NCBI GenBank assembly: GCA_000158135.1
Contig: DS999531.1
Coordinates: 99,737-163,736, forward strand
Length of the DNA stretch: 64,000 bases
Origin: Rhodobacteraceae bacterium KLH11
GTDB lineage: Bacteria; Pseudomonadota; Alphaproteobacteria; Rhodobacterales; Rhodobacteraceae
Direction: 5' to 3'
Below the pieces are notes generated by a model. It saw only the letters and a program-made list of their open reading frames with translations. It had not been told where the DNA came from and ran no database searches. Made by a program: the position numbers and the translations under genes. Shown here piece by piece: positions 19,020 to 27,191 of the stretch; positions within the stretch are counted from its first letter, which is position 1, and the number at the start of each line of letters is the position of its first letter.

Positions 19020-19340
19020 ATGAGAGATTTCGTTGACGGCACTGCCTTTAACAACGAGCAAGGCAATCGTGCACGCAAACTTTTCGCAGCCGTCGTGCTG
19101 GCTGCGTTGGATGATGCCATCGCCGATGACAAAAAGTATGGCAATGGCCCCGAGCAAATCGCCCGCTGGGCGCGGTCGCGCGATGGGCGCGAGGTTCTGT
19201 CTTGTGCCGGGATCGACCCCAATGAGCGGGTTGTCGGCGGCTTGATGGAATTTGTTGGCCGTGGCGTGCGGACCTCGGTCGCTCTGTCACGCGAAGAAAG
19301 CGAACGCCGGAATGCAGCGCAACAGGCCGAAGCGGCCTGA
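19020..19340 (+). CDS. small conserved protein (DUF6280-like)
   Basis: This 106-residue soluble helical protein begins MRDFVDGTAFNNEQGNRARK and ends in a Glu/Ala-rich helix. I recall closely similar sequences throughout the Rhodobacteraceae under the label DUF6280; no function is known to me. A purine-rich leader (AAGGGAAACGAG) precedes the ATG and a strong terminator follows, so it is a free-standing gene. Confidence 0.7.
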   Translation: MRDFVDGTAFNNEQGNRARKLFAAVVLAALDDAIADDKKYGNGPEQIARWARSRDGREVLSCAGIDPNERVVGGLMEFVGRGVRTSVALSREESERRNAAQQAEAA

Positions 19341-19360
19341 TTGATCCCTGCATCCGCTTG

Positions 19361-19393
19361 AAAAAACGCGCCCCGACACCGGGGTGCGTTTTT
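19361..19393. terminator. bidirectional intrinsic terminator
   Basis: The sequence A6-CGCGCCCCG-ACA-CCGGGGTGCG-T5 gives a long stem with A and T tracts on its two sides. It lies between the convergent genes at 19020 and 19405, so it can serve both. Confidence 0.85.
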
Positions 19394-19404
19394 CTTTTGC
19401 CGAT

Positions 19405-19974
19405 TCAGAAAAACAAAAACCACTGGCGCGCCACCCAAAGTTCGGCGGCCAGTAAGGCCGTACAAAAAAGTTTCGCCCCGGCAGGCAGGTCGCGCCGCCA
19501 CAGGATCACGTAAGAGAACACGCATATCGCGATGGCAATCGGTGCAACCCAAATCGCGTGATGGGTACTGTCCCAATAGCTGACCGGGCTGTCAAAAACC
19601 CATGAGCTGAGCGGCCAGAATTGCGGACGGCCATCGCCCGCGTGCAGGAAGAAATCCAGCGTCAGATGCAGCAGCCCTGCCGCCGCCGCCACGGTCAGCA
19701 GATGCCATCGCCGCCACACTCCCAGCCCAAGTGCCAGCCCCCACAGGAAGAATGAGTTATCGATGGCAAACACAGTTTGCCATGCAGGCGAAAAATAGAG
19801 CTGCCCGAACACCACCTGCTCGGGGATGTTCAAAATGAACAGCGAAACACCGGCCATCACATAAAGCGACAGATCCGGTAACACCGATCCAAGCAGAGCG
19901 GCCCACAGGACCGCACCCCGGGCCGGGCGCGCAAAGGCGGCAGCCCCGATCAAAAGATGTGCGGGAGTGTTCAT
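19405..19974 (-). CDS. multi-pass membrane protein beside cobQ (YdjM/DUF457-like)
   Basis: This 189-residue membrane protein starts [17 protein letters not shown] and carries scattered conserved His and Asp residues ([43 protein letters not shown]). These resemble the metal-dependent membrane hydrolase-like YdjM/DUF457 group. Related roseobacter genes are sometimes mislabelled CobQ because of their position next to cobQ. The start at 19974 is 60 bases from the divergent cobQ start, so a shared promoter region is very short. Confidence 0.65.
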   Translation of the reverse strand: MNTPAHLLIGAAAFARPARGAVLWAALLGSVLPDLSLYVMAGVSLFILNIPEQVVFGQLYFSPAWQTVFAIDNSFFLWGLALGLGVWRRWHLLTVAAAAGLLHLTLDFFLHAGDGRPQFWPLSSWVFDSPVSYWDSTHHAIWVAPIAIAICVFSYVILWRRDLPAGAKLFCTALLAAELWVARQWFLFF

Positions 19975-20034
19975 CAGGGGCTTTCCCTTTGCCCTCAAAT
20001 CAGGTCATCTGCCCGCCAGCATAGGAGACAGACC

Positions 20035-21492
20035 ATGGTGCGGTCTATCATGATTCAGGGCACCGGCAGCAATGTCGGAAAATCGGTTTTGGTGGCCGGG
20101 CTGGCGCGCGCCTACGCGCGGCGCGGATTGCGTGTGGCCCCGTTCAAGCCGCAGAACATGTCAAACAACGCCGCAGTAACTGAAAACGGTGGCGAGATCG
20201 GCCGGGCGCAGGCCCTGCAGGCGCGCGCGGCAAACCGGCCGACGCATACCGACATGAACCCGATCCTGCTGAAGCCTGAAACCGATACGGGTGCGCAGAT
20301 CATCCTGCAGGGTCAGCGCGCCGGGACCATGAAGGCGGGTGATTACCGCAAAGACAAATCCAAACTGCTGGGGGCCGCGCTGGAAAGCTTTGCCCGCCTC
20401 TGCAGCGATGCCGATCTGGTGCTGGTCGAAGGGGCTGGCAGCCCCGCCGAGACCAATCTGCGCAAGGGCGACATCGCCAATATGGGCTTTGCCTGCGCCG
20501 CAGAGGTTCCGGTTGTGCTGGTCGGAGATATCCACCGTGGCGGCGTGATCGCGCAAATCGTCGGAACACAAGCGGTGCTGGAGACCGGAGATCTTGAGAT
20601 GATCCGGGGCTTCGCAATCAATCGCTTCAAGGGTGACGTGTCTCTGTTTGACGAAGGCCGCGACGATATCGCCGCCCGCACCGGCTGGCCCTGTCTGGGC
20701 GTAGTGCCCTGGTTTCAGGATGCCTGGAAGCTGCCCGCGGAAGACATGATGGACATTCGCTCTCATACCGGCGGTGCGTGCAAGATCGCCGTGCCACAGC
20801 TTGAACGTATGGCCAATTTCGACGATCTGGACCCCCTGTCCGCCGAACCCGGTGTAACGGTCGAGATCATCCCTGCAGGCCGCCCCCTGCCCGGCGATGC
20901 GGATCTGGTGCTGCTGCCCGGCAGTAAATCCACCATCGGTGATCTGGCCTATTTCCGGGCGCAGGGCTGGGATATCGATCTCTATGCCCATGTGCGCCGG
21001 GGTGGCCACGTGTTGGGTCTGTGCGGCGGCTATCAGATGCTGGGCAAAAGTATCGCGGACCCCGCTGGCGTCGATGGCCACCCGGGAACGGTCAAAGGGC
21101 TGGGCCTGCTGGATGTCAGCACGATCATGGCCGGTGAGAAACAGGTCACCCTGCGCTCGGCCATCGCCCTGCCCGACAGAGAGCCGGTCAGCGGCTACGA
21201 AATCCACATGGGCCGCACCGATGGCCCCGATTGCGCCAGAGCCTGGTTGCAGATTGCAGACCGCCCCGAGGGTGCCGCCAGCGCCAGTGGTCGCATCCTG
21301 GGCAGCTATCTGCATGGGATATTTTCATCAGATACCTTTCGCGCCAACTATCTGGCACGGCTGGGCGTGACCTCACAGATCAACTACGATGACGGGGTCG
21401 AGCAGGTGCTGAATGATCTGGCCGACCATCTGGAGCAGCATATGGATCTGGATTTGCTGCTGTCTCTGGCACAAACACCCCGGTTGAGCTGA
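20035..21492 (+). CDS. cobQ: cobyric acid synthase
   Basis: This 485-residue glutamine-dependent amidase forms four side-chain amides on adenosylcobyrinic a,c-diamide. The N-terminal P-loop synthetase domain starts [17 protein letters not shown]. The class I glutaminase domain has the nucleophile cysteine in [13 protein letters not shown] (near residue 330) and the partner His in SYLHGIF. The start at 20035 has TAGGAGACA before it. It lies far from the main cob operon at 39-53 kb. Confidence 0.95.
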   Translation: MVRSIMIQGTGSNVGKSVLVAGLARAYARRGLRVAPFKPQNMSNNAAVTENGGEIGRAQALQARAANRPTHTDMNPILLKPETDTGAQIILQGQRAGTMKAGDYRKDKSKLLGAALESFARLCSDADLVLVEGAGSPAETNLRKGDIANMGFACAAEVPVVLVGDIHRGGVIAQIVGTQAVLETGDLEMIRGFAINRFKGDVSLFDEGRDDIAARTGWPCLGVVPWFQDAWKLPAEDMMDIRSHTGGACKIAVPQLERMANFDDLDPLSAEPGVTVEIIPAGRPLPGDADLVLLPGSKSTIGDLAYFRAQGWDIDLYAHVRRGGHVLGLCGGYQMLGKSIADPAGVDGHPGTVKGLGLLDVSTIMAGEKQVTLRSAIALPDREPVSGYEIHMGRTDGPDCARAWLQIADRPEGAASASGRILGSYLHGIFSSDTFRANYLARLGVTSQINYDDGVEQVLNDLADHLEQHMDLDLLLSLAQTPRLS

Positions 21493-21495
21493 GGT

Positions 21496-22263
21496 CTATT
21501 CGGCCCCTTTGGCAGCCAGAGCGCGGGTGATCTCACGCCGCACCATCTTGCGCAGGTTGCGCGTGATCCCTTCACCCAGCGTACCTTGCAGTTCCTCCCG
21601 GACGATCTGGGCCACAAGCTCTCGCAGCTCCTCTTCCGACAGCATCGCATCAGAAAGGTTATCACCGGTTTGCTCGGTCACCATCTCAGGATTGCGGATA
21701 AACGTCGCGCTTGTTTCCGATTTTACCTCAGGCTCATCCGGATTGTCAGCTGATCGGGGTTGCGCAAACCCCTTTTCGATGGGCCATTCGACGGCTTTCG
21801 TCTTTGTACCGGAATAGTCATCATTGCTTTCGCCATCCGGTTCCCACTGATCCTCGGTTCTGGCAATGGCAGCTTCCAGAGCCTCGATTTTGGCGCTGAG
21901 ACTGCCAGCCAGATCGCGCCTGGGCGTATCGGCTTTGGCATCTGCACCATTGGCAGGCACAACATCGCCGGGCTGCAACCGCATCGGCGCGGCAGGCGTG
22001 TCAGAGCCCTCCGCAGGCTTATCTGGCTTGTTGTCAGCCACAACGCTGTGCTGAGGCATCAGTTTCAGGGGCTCGGCCGTCTTTGCGATCAGCGGTTCAT
22101 CGCTGACCCGCAACGCATCGGTCAAAACCAACCGCCCCGGCTTTGGCACCGGAGCCGTGGGGACGAAAATAAACTCTGATTCGCCATGCGCATCCTCGTC
22201 GACCATTCGTTTGACCGACGACAGGACGTCCTGAATATTAGCGTTTACAATACGATCCGACAT
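21496..22263 (-). CDS. PopZ-like polar organising protein (divergent, DUF2497-like layout)
   Basis: This 255-residue protein has a short N-terminal helix (NIQDVLSSVKRMVDED), a long acidic Pro-rich disordered middle (about 30-195), and conserved C-terminal helices (EEELRELVAQIVREELQ...). This three-part plan is that of PopZ, whose first helix reads much the same and whose C-terminal helices drive oligomerisation at the cell pole. In rhizobia and Caulobacter relatives popZ sits beside tolC, with pcm nearby; here the order on the minus strand is pcm, tolC, this gene. The similarity is in layout and neighbourhood more than in sequence, so the call is an inference. The start at 22263 follows GGTAGAAAAA. 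Confidence 0.55.
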   Translation of the reverse strand: MSDRIVNANIQDVLSSVKRMVDEDAHGESEFIFVPTAPVPKPGRLVLTDALRVSDEPLIAKTAEPLKLMPQHSVVADNKPDKPAEGSDTPAAPMRLQPGDVVPANGADAKADTPRRDLAGSLSAKIEALEAAIARTEDQWEPDGESNDDYSGTKTKAVEWPIEKGFAQPRSADNPDEPEVKSETSATFIRNPEMVTEQTGDNLSDAMLSEEELRELVAQIVREELQGTLGEGITRNLRKMVRREITRALAAKGAE

Positions 22264-22335
22264 TTTTTCTACCGCTCTAACCCTGATCCGATTGTAGCCA
22301 ATCCCGACCAGTGCCACAACAGGTAGCGATGCCCT

Positions 22336-23760
22336 TTAGTCGCGGCGCAATGCCTTGAGCACGCGATCCAGATCGCGGCTTTGCTTGCTGACCTGTGATG
22401 GCGCTTTTTTCACCAGATTGTAATACAGCGTGGGATCATAGATCTGCACTGCCAGACCCAGACGCTCCGCTGTCAGCAACCCCTGTGCCTGAAGCAATTG
22501 ATACGCCGCCAACGAACGCTCGGTCCGCGAGGCGATCTCGGCCAGTTGCGCATCCAGCAAGTCCTGCTGTGCCGCCAGAACGTCCAGCGTGGTCCGGGCG
22601 CCCAGGGTCGCCTCTTCGCGGATACCATCAAAGGCCACCTGCGAGGCGCGCACCCGCTCGATCGAGGCGGTCAGGCTTGCAGAAGCCGTTTCATACCGGA
22701 CATAGGCATCTGTCACACCCTGCGTGATATCCTTCTGAACATTCAACAGGTTGGCGCGTGATGCATCTCGTGTCGCCATCGCGCGGCGGACCGCAGCCGC
22801 CAATCCGCCACCGGCATAGATGGGCTGGTTGAAATTCAACGAGACCGTTGCGTCATTGATAGAATTGTCATTGTCAAAGCTCTCGGTGATACCGGCATCT
22901 GCGTTCAGGCTGACATTCGGACCCAGCCCTGCCCGCTGCTGCTGTACCAGCAAATCAAACGCGCGCACCTGATGCTGGGCCGACAGAATCGCCGGATGAT
23001 TGCGCCGCGCCAGATTTTGCGCTTCGCCAACCGAGCGTGGAAGATTTGGCAGGCGCGGCTGACCCGCTGTGCGTCCGGGCTGCTTGCCTACTGCATTCAC
23101 GTATTCCGCCTGCGCGGTGCTCAGATCACCGCGGGCATCCGCAAGATCAGCCCGCGAGCTGGCCAACTGCGATTCAGACAGCGCAACGTCAGTTCGGGTC
23201 ACCTCGCCCACTTCAAAGCGATCCTGCGAGGCACGCAGTTCCTCACTGGACAGCTCAACGTTGTTCTGACGGATTTGTACGGTCTCTTCCTGCAACAGAA
23301 CACTCAGATACGCAGTGGCCGCACGGAACAGAATCTGCTGTTCGATATCGATCAGGGATTGCCGGGTGGACAGCACTGTTTCCTGAGCCGATTGCTTGCC
23401 CAGAACCGACGCGCCACCATCATAGATCAGCTGGCTCAGCGTCAGACCCGAGAAAAAGTTCGAAGGTTCATTGGTGGTGGCAAAGTCACCGGTACTGGTT
23501 CGCGTGTAGTCACGGCTGATCTGCACCGTCCAGTTGATGATCGGGCGCAGCGCAGACAGCGCAATCGCAACATCTTCATCAGCCGCACGCAGCAAGGCAC
23601 GGTTCTGCTCCAACAGGCCGCTGGTGTTGTAGGCACCGATAAACGCATCCGTCAGATTGTCTGCCCAAACCGGTCTTTCGGGCCCCGCACCCAGTGCGAT
23701 ACCAGCCGCCAAAGCCAGTCCCTTGACCAGCTTTCCTGTTGCCGTTCCGCGCATACCCAA
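22336..23760 (-). CDS. tolC: TolC-family outer membrane channel protein
   Basis: This 474-residue outer-membrane efflux protein has a signal peptide (GLALAAGIALGAGPERPVWA) and two repeats of the OEP domain with long coiled-coil helices (about 60-230 and 260-440). Motifs such as LNFNQPIYAGG and LLDAQLAEIASRT are typical. It forms the outer exit duct for type I secretion and RND/ABC efflux. It is flanked by pcm and the PopZ-like gene on the same strand. Confidence 0.9.
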   Translation of the reverse strand: MGMRGTATGKLVKGLALAAGIALGAGPERPVWADNLTDAFIGAYNTSGLLEQNRALLRAADEDVAIALSALRPIINWTVQISRDYTRTSTGDFATTNEPSNFFSGLTLSQLIYDGGASVLGKQSAQETVLSTRQSLIDIEQQILFRAATAYLSVLLQEETVQIRQNNVELSSEELRASQDRFEVGEVTRTDVALSESQLASSRADLADARGDLSTAQAEYVNAVGKQPGRTAGQPRLPNLPRSVGEAQNLARRNHPAILSAQHQVRAFDLLVQQQRAGLGPNVSLNADAGITESFDNDNSINDATVSLNFNQPIYAGGGLAAAVRRAMATRDASRANLLNVQKDITQGVTDAYVRYETASASLTASIERVRASQVAFDGIREEATLGARTTLDVLAAQQDLLDAQLAEIASRTERSLAAYQLLQAQGLLTAERLGLAVQIYDPTLYYNLVKKAPSQVSKQSRDLDRVLKALRRD

Positions 23761-23850
23761 ATCCTCTCAAATCGAAATTACGCAATCACCAAGGCAGTTT
23801 GCGCCCTTGTTTTCAAGTAATCAAGGCATCAAAAATCATCTATTCGTCAA

Positions 23851-24516
23851 CTATAGCGAAAATACACACTCAGCGCAAAAACTGGGTAAAATCGGAGCAC
23901 TGGCGTTGAAGGCATAGCGCCACGAAACCCGGCCCGCTGATTTGATGCCCACCCGAACCGTGCCAAGATCGCCTTCCATGAACAGGCAGACGATCCGCCC
24001 CCCTTCCTTCAACTGATCCAGCAATGCATCTGGCAGCCGTTCAACCCCGCCCTGCAGCAGGATCACGTCGTAGGGCCCATGCTCGGCCGCACCTGCTTCA
24101 AGCGGCCCGACATGCACGATTGCGTTATCAGCCTCGGATTCCATCAACAGCGTTTGCGCCTCAGTGGCCAACGCTTCATCCGATTCCACCGCAACAACCA
24201 GTTCCGCCATGCGCGCTGCAATCGCGGTTGAATAACCAAGCGCAGGCGCGATATCCAGAACCACCTCATCGTTGGAAATATTCACCGCATCCAGCATCTT
24301 GGCCAGCGTCCTCGGCTCAAGCAGACAGCGCCCGTTGCCCAGATCAATCAGATCTCCGACATAGGCAGCCTCGCGCTGCGCATCGGGCACAAAATTCTCG
24401 CGCGCCACAGTCAGCATCGCGTCGATGATAGGAAACTTCGTTACATCCGAGGGCCTGATCTGAGTATCAACCATCGTAAGACGCCGGGCTGCGAAATCTG
24501 TCATCTGATCGCTCAT
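23851..24516 (-). CDS. pcm: protein-L-isoaspartate O-methyltransferase family protein
   Basis: This 221-residue SAM-dependent methyltransferase of the PCMT family repairs isoaspartyl residues. The SAM-binding motif is VLDIAPALGYSTAIAARM (about residues 77-95), with VAVESDEAL and the VILLQGGVERLP strand. The variant typical of alphaproteobacteria next to tolC has a shorter active-site region, so true isoaspartyl activity is not certain. An in-frame ATG at 24504 is an alternative start. Confidence 0.85.
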   Translation of the reverse strand: MSDQMTDFAARRLTMVDTQIRPSDVTKFPIIDAMLTVARENFVPDAQREAAYVGDLIDLGNGRCLLEPRTLAKMLDAVNISNDEVVLDIAPALGYSTAIAARMAELVVAVESDEALATEAQTLLMESEADNAIVHVGPLEAGAAEHGPYDVILLQGGVERLPDALLDQLKEGGRIVCLFMEGDLGTVRVGIKSAGRVSWRYAFNASAPILPSFCAECVFSL

Positions 24517-24740
24517 TGCTTGTCGCTGTGTTATCTGGCTTGTGCCACATCCGCCCGCCCACAGCAACGACCCAGACGACAGATGCAGGCGCGGCATAAA
24601 AGACCTGCTGTTGCATAACAGAAAATCTCACAGAGCCTGCATAATCGTGGGCAAATTCACACGCAAAGCTCTGGACGTTCCCCCAGAAAGCTGCTAGAAC
24701 GCCGCTCACATCACAGCAAGTACTTGATTTTGCTTAAAAA

Positions 24741-24814
24741 GGCGAGTTGGCGGAGTGGTGACGCAGCGGATTGCAAATCCGTGTACACCGGTTCGATTCC
24801 GGTACTCGCCTCCA
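24741..24814 (+). tRNA. tRNA-Cys (GCA)
   Basis: A 74-base cloverleaf. The acceptor arms GGCGAGT and ACTCGCC pair, the anticodon loop is TTGCAAA with anticodon GCA, the T loop is GGTTCGATTCC, and the 3' end TCCA is encoded. Its 3' part was the attachment site of the island that follows: 17 bases from 24801 are repeated exactly at 33583-33599. Confidence 0.97.
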
Positions 24815-24817
24815 TTT
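24801..24817 (+). repeat. att direct repeat, tRNA side
   Basis: GGTACTCGCCTCCATTT overlaps the last 14 bases of tRNA-Cys and 3 bases beyond. It keeps the tRNA intact, which is how such elements preserve the host gene. Confidence 0.85.
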
Positions 24818-24829
24818 ATTTCCAAGCAC

Positions 24830-25948
24830 TTAGCTCTCTCCTCTCGTTGCCCCGTCCGGGGCGTTTACAATAGCGTTTACAGTTTTGCCCTCACGGCGCT
24901 GCTTTTCGCGCTCCAGTAAGTCGAGGACTTCCGCGCTCTCAGCAGGTGAAACGGCGGCATAATGTTCGATCACAGCGGCGGCGTAACGAAGCGACCAGCC
25001 CATGTGATTTGCGATTTGGTTAAGGCCCAGGCCTGCACGCAAGAGTCGCGTTGCAGCCGTTCCGCGCGTATCCTGAAGCCTAAGCGTCGGATCGCTCAGC
25101 TTGTCGGTAATGCGATCCCGGTAGCGAGCGATGGCTCGACTTGCAGACGTGGGCTTGAGCGGTTTGTTCCGATCATTGACCAGCAAAACAAGCTGATCCG
25201 CCGCTGTTTCATCGATCAGTTGCCGAAGTTCAGGCGTCACAGGAATATGTGCCACACGCCCCCTCTTCTGCGTGCGAACCCGAAAACGCTCGATTCCATC
25301 GAAGCTTTCAAGATTGCCCCGCGTCAATCGCACAAGATCAGCAGGCCTAAGCCCGGTTTCACATGCAAGCGTCATCACGCGCTGGACCCAGGGGGGAGCG
25401 GCTTCTTTGAAATACCGTTGGTCGGCATCGGTCCAAACGATCTCCGCCCGGTCTACTGTATAGATGCGGTGGAGACGGTCGCAGAAGTGCGCCGCAATCT
25501 TTCCCTCATCCCGCGCCCAATTGAGAATGCGCACCGCGACTGTGCCTGCGTAGTCATGCTGCTTTGGCGAATCTTTCCACTTCGCCCGCCACTCGTTGAG
25601 CTCACCCCTAGACTTTGGGTTTTCCCAAAGTTTCGCTGGATCATCAGCGAACTCCTTTGCAAAGCGCAGAGCCCATTTTCGATAATCCGCTTGCGTGCGT
25701 TCGCCCTTGGGCATTGCAGTGCTATCGAGAAATCCGTCCACCATCTCGGGCGTCATGTATTCGGCACCAAACCTGGACTTTGCCTTTTCAGCAAAAGCTA
25801 TAAGAAACTCGGGGTCGCGTGGCTCCCTAACGGATGACTCCCAGAATTTTGGGCCTCCGCCACGCCAGGCATAGAAATGAAATTTCACACCTTCCACGGT
25901 ATCGCGGCGAACACGATGCACACCCTTTGGCAAGCTACTGCGCGGCAC
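24830..25948 (-). CDS. int: tyrosine recombinase (island integrase)
   Basis: This 372-residue site-specific recombinase has an N-terminal core-binding domain (about 85-190) and a C-terminal catalytic domain. The box I arginine is in CETGLRPADLVRL, box II reads LQDTRGTAATR, then HMGWS and the nucleophile Tyr in VIEHYAAV. In box II the position usually occupied by His is Gln, while Arg is kept. I chose the GTG start at 25948 because GGAGGG lies six bases before it and the protein then begins MPRSSLPKGVHR, as relatives do; an ATG at 25999 is the alternative. It reads towards the tRNA-Cys. Confidence 0.9.
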   Translation of the reverse strand: MPRSSLPKGVHRVRRDTVEGVKFHFYAWRGGGPKFWESSVREPRDPEFLIAFAEKAKSRFGAEYMTPEMVDGFLDSTAMPKGERTQADYRKWALRFAKEFADDPAKLWENPKSRGELNEWRAKWKDSPKQHDYAGTVAVRILNWARDEGKIAAHFCDRLHRIYTVDRAEIVWTDADQRYFKEAAPPWVQRVMTLACETGLRPADLVRLTRGNLESFDGIERFRVRTQKRGRVAHIPVTPELRQLIDETAADQLVLLVNDRNKPLKPTSASRAIARYRDRITDKLSDPTLRLQDTRGTAATRLLRAGLGLNQIANHMGWSLRYAAAVIEHYAAVSPAESAEVLDLLEREKQRREGKTVNAIVNAPDGATRGES

Positions 25949-26243
25949 GTCTTGCCCTCCGTTGCGCAACGAGATCAACTTGATCACTTTGCATCTCATC
26001 TACGCTTTGCAGACCCTGTGCCTGATCCAATCTCAGACGGACGAGTTTGGGATCAAAAAAATTAGGGTTCCGCCTCAATGGGATGATATCCAGAGACCGA
26101 CAGAAGTTGCGGAATGCATCGTTGGGAGCAGCAAATCCAAGTGCGGCTGCAAGATCGTCAGATGACACTAGTCTTATATCTTGAGAGCTGCTCGACACGG
26201 AAGTACTAGCCTCTTGGTTGATCTGCAGAGGCTGAGGCTTCAA
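25935..26243 (-). CDS. small DNA-binding protein next to integrase (excisionase-like)
   Basis: This 102-residue protein has a helix-turn-helix-like segment (SSDDLAAALGFAAPNDAFRNFCRSL) followed by a basic tail rich in Arg. It overlaps the 5' end of the integrase gene by a few bases (with the GTG start) and the preceding small gene by 38 bases. The only start I see is TTG at 26243, so the N-terminus is uncertain. Position and composition suggest a recombination directionality factor, but this is inference. Confidence 0.55.
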   Translation of the reverse strand: MKPQPLQINQEASTSVSSSSQDIRLVSSDDLAAALGFAAPNDAFRNFCRSLDIIPLRRNPNFFDPKLVRLRLDQAQGLQSVDEMQSDQVDLVAQRRARRAAQ

Positions 26244-26433
26244 TGCACATGAGCGCCTCGATGTGACTGGAGGTGAGCATCATAGCTCGGCCAAGTGAGT
26301 AAAACTGCCCATGCTCACGAGCTAGGCTTCGAAGAGCTCGTGCAGAAACAGAAGCACCGGATTTCTGCAGTCTTTTACACCACTCTTCAGGTGTTGCCAT
26401 ATCATCGATTGCAATCAAAGCTGCATCCTCCAA
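26206..26433 (-). CDS. small helical protein upstream of integrase (excisionase/regulator-like)
   Basis: This protein of up to 75 residues contains a predicted helix-turn-helix (ATPEEWCKRLQKSGASVSAR...LAREHGQFYSLGRAMML), a layout seen in excisionase-type proteins. The frame opens with TTG at 26433, and an ATG at 26400 is an alternative start. It overlaps the next small gene, forming a three-gene run that ends with the integrase. Confidence 0.5.
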   Translation of the reverse strand: MEDAALIAIDDMATPEEWCKRLQKSGASVSARALRSLAREHGQFYSLGRAMMLTSSHIEALMCIEASASADQPRG

Positions 26434-26552
26434 ACTGCGTCTAACCGCAAGTTTCTACAAGTTTTTGTGCGATACCAGTGGTAAAATACCCGCTGTTGAA
26501 GTTAAGCTCTATTTGAGCACAAACGTGCGCAATCACAGGCGGGACTTTTCCA

Positions 26553-27191
26553 ATGGATCGCGACTTCAAAGCCCAATTCAGGGCACAAGGTATAGCTGAG
26601 AGGAAAAGGCAAACTCGAAAGCGGAACGAGCAACGAAGAAAAGACGCTGCGGAGTATGCTGAATATCTTCGAAGAAAGGACGCAAAACAGCGTCGGGCAA
26701 ACCGTAAACATATTTGCGTTTCGGACGGTCTCATCAGGTGCCGGAAGCAGCGGAAGCTGAACCAGACCGATTTTGCAAGTTTTCTCGGAATCTCAAGACG
26801 TGCTTTGGTAAACTACGAAAACGGTCAGAGAGTGGTTGGTGGCGATGTATTGGAGAAGATACTGGCCGACGGCGAAACTGAAATGCACGACATTTTCAAT
26901 TTGAACCCTGATCCGGTCCCGATAAGTACCCGCCTGGAAATTGCAGAGCTGACGGCCAAACTGATCGCAGCGTGTCGCGACGAGTGTCCAAATACAGATA
27001 TTGATAAGGTGCTTTCATTGGTTCCGCACACTGTCGCTCATTGGCCAAAGTCGCGACGGACATCACGTAAGAACATCGAGAAAGCTGCCTTGGAGATCCT
27101 GGACGACGTTGACCACTGGGAAGAGGCAGAGGCGTATTTCGATCAAGCCCAACAGCACCAAAGTGAGCAAGATACCAAGCATGATGATTGA
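26553..27191 (+). CDS. XRE-family regulator paired with RES protein
   Basis: This 212-residue protein has a strongly basic coiled-coil N-terminus (about 1-50), a Cro/C1-type helix-turn-helix at about 58-112 (KLNQTDFASFLGISRRALVNYE) and an acidic C-terminal helix. Its last 11 bases overlap the start of the RES-domain gene, so the two are translationally coupled. It could be the antitoxin or repressor of that gene, although it lacks an obvious DUF2384 (Xre-MbcA-ParS) toxin-binding domain. Confidence 0.7.
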   Translation: MDRDFKAQFRAQGIAERKRQTRKRNEQRRKDAAEYAEYLRRKDAKQRRANRKHICVSDGLIRCRKQRKLNQTDFASFLGISRRALVNYENGQRVVGGDVLEKILADGETEMHDIFNLNPDPVPISTRLEIAELTAKLIAACRDECPNTDIDKVLSLVPHTVAHWPKSRRTSRKNIEKAALEILDDVDHWEEAEAYFDQAQQHQSEQDTKHDD

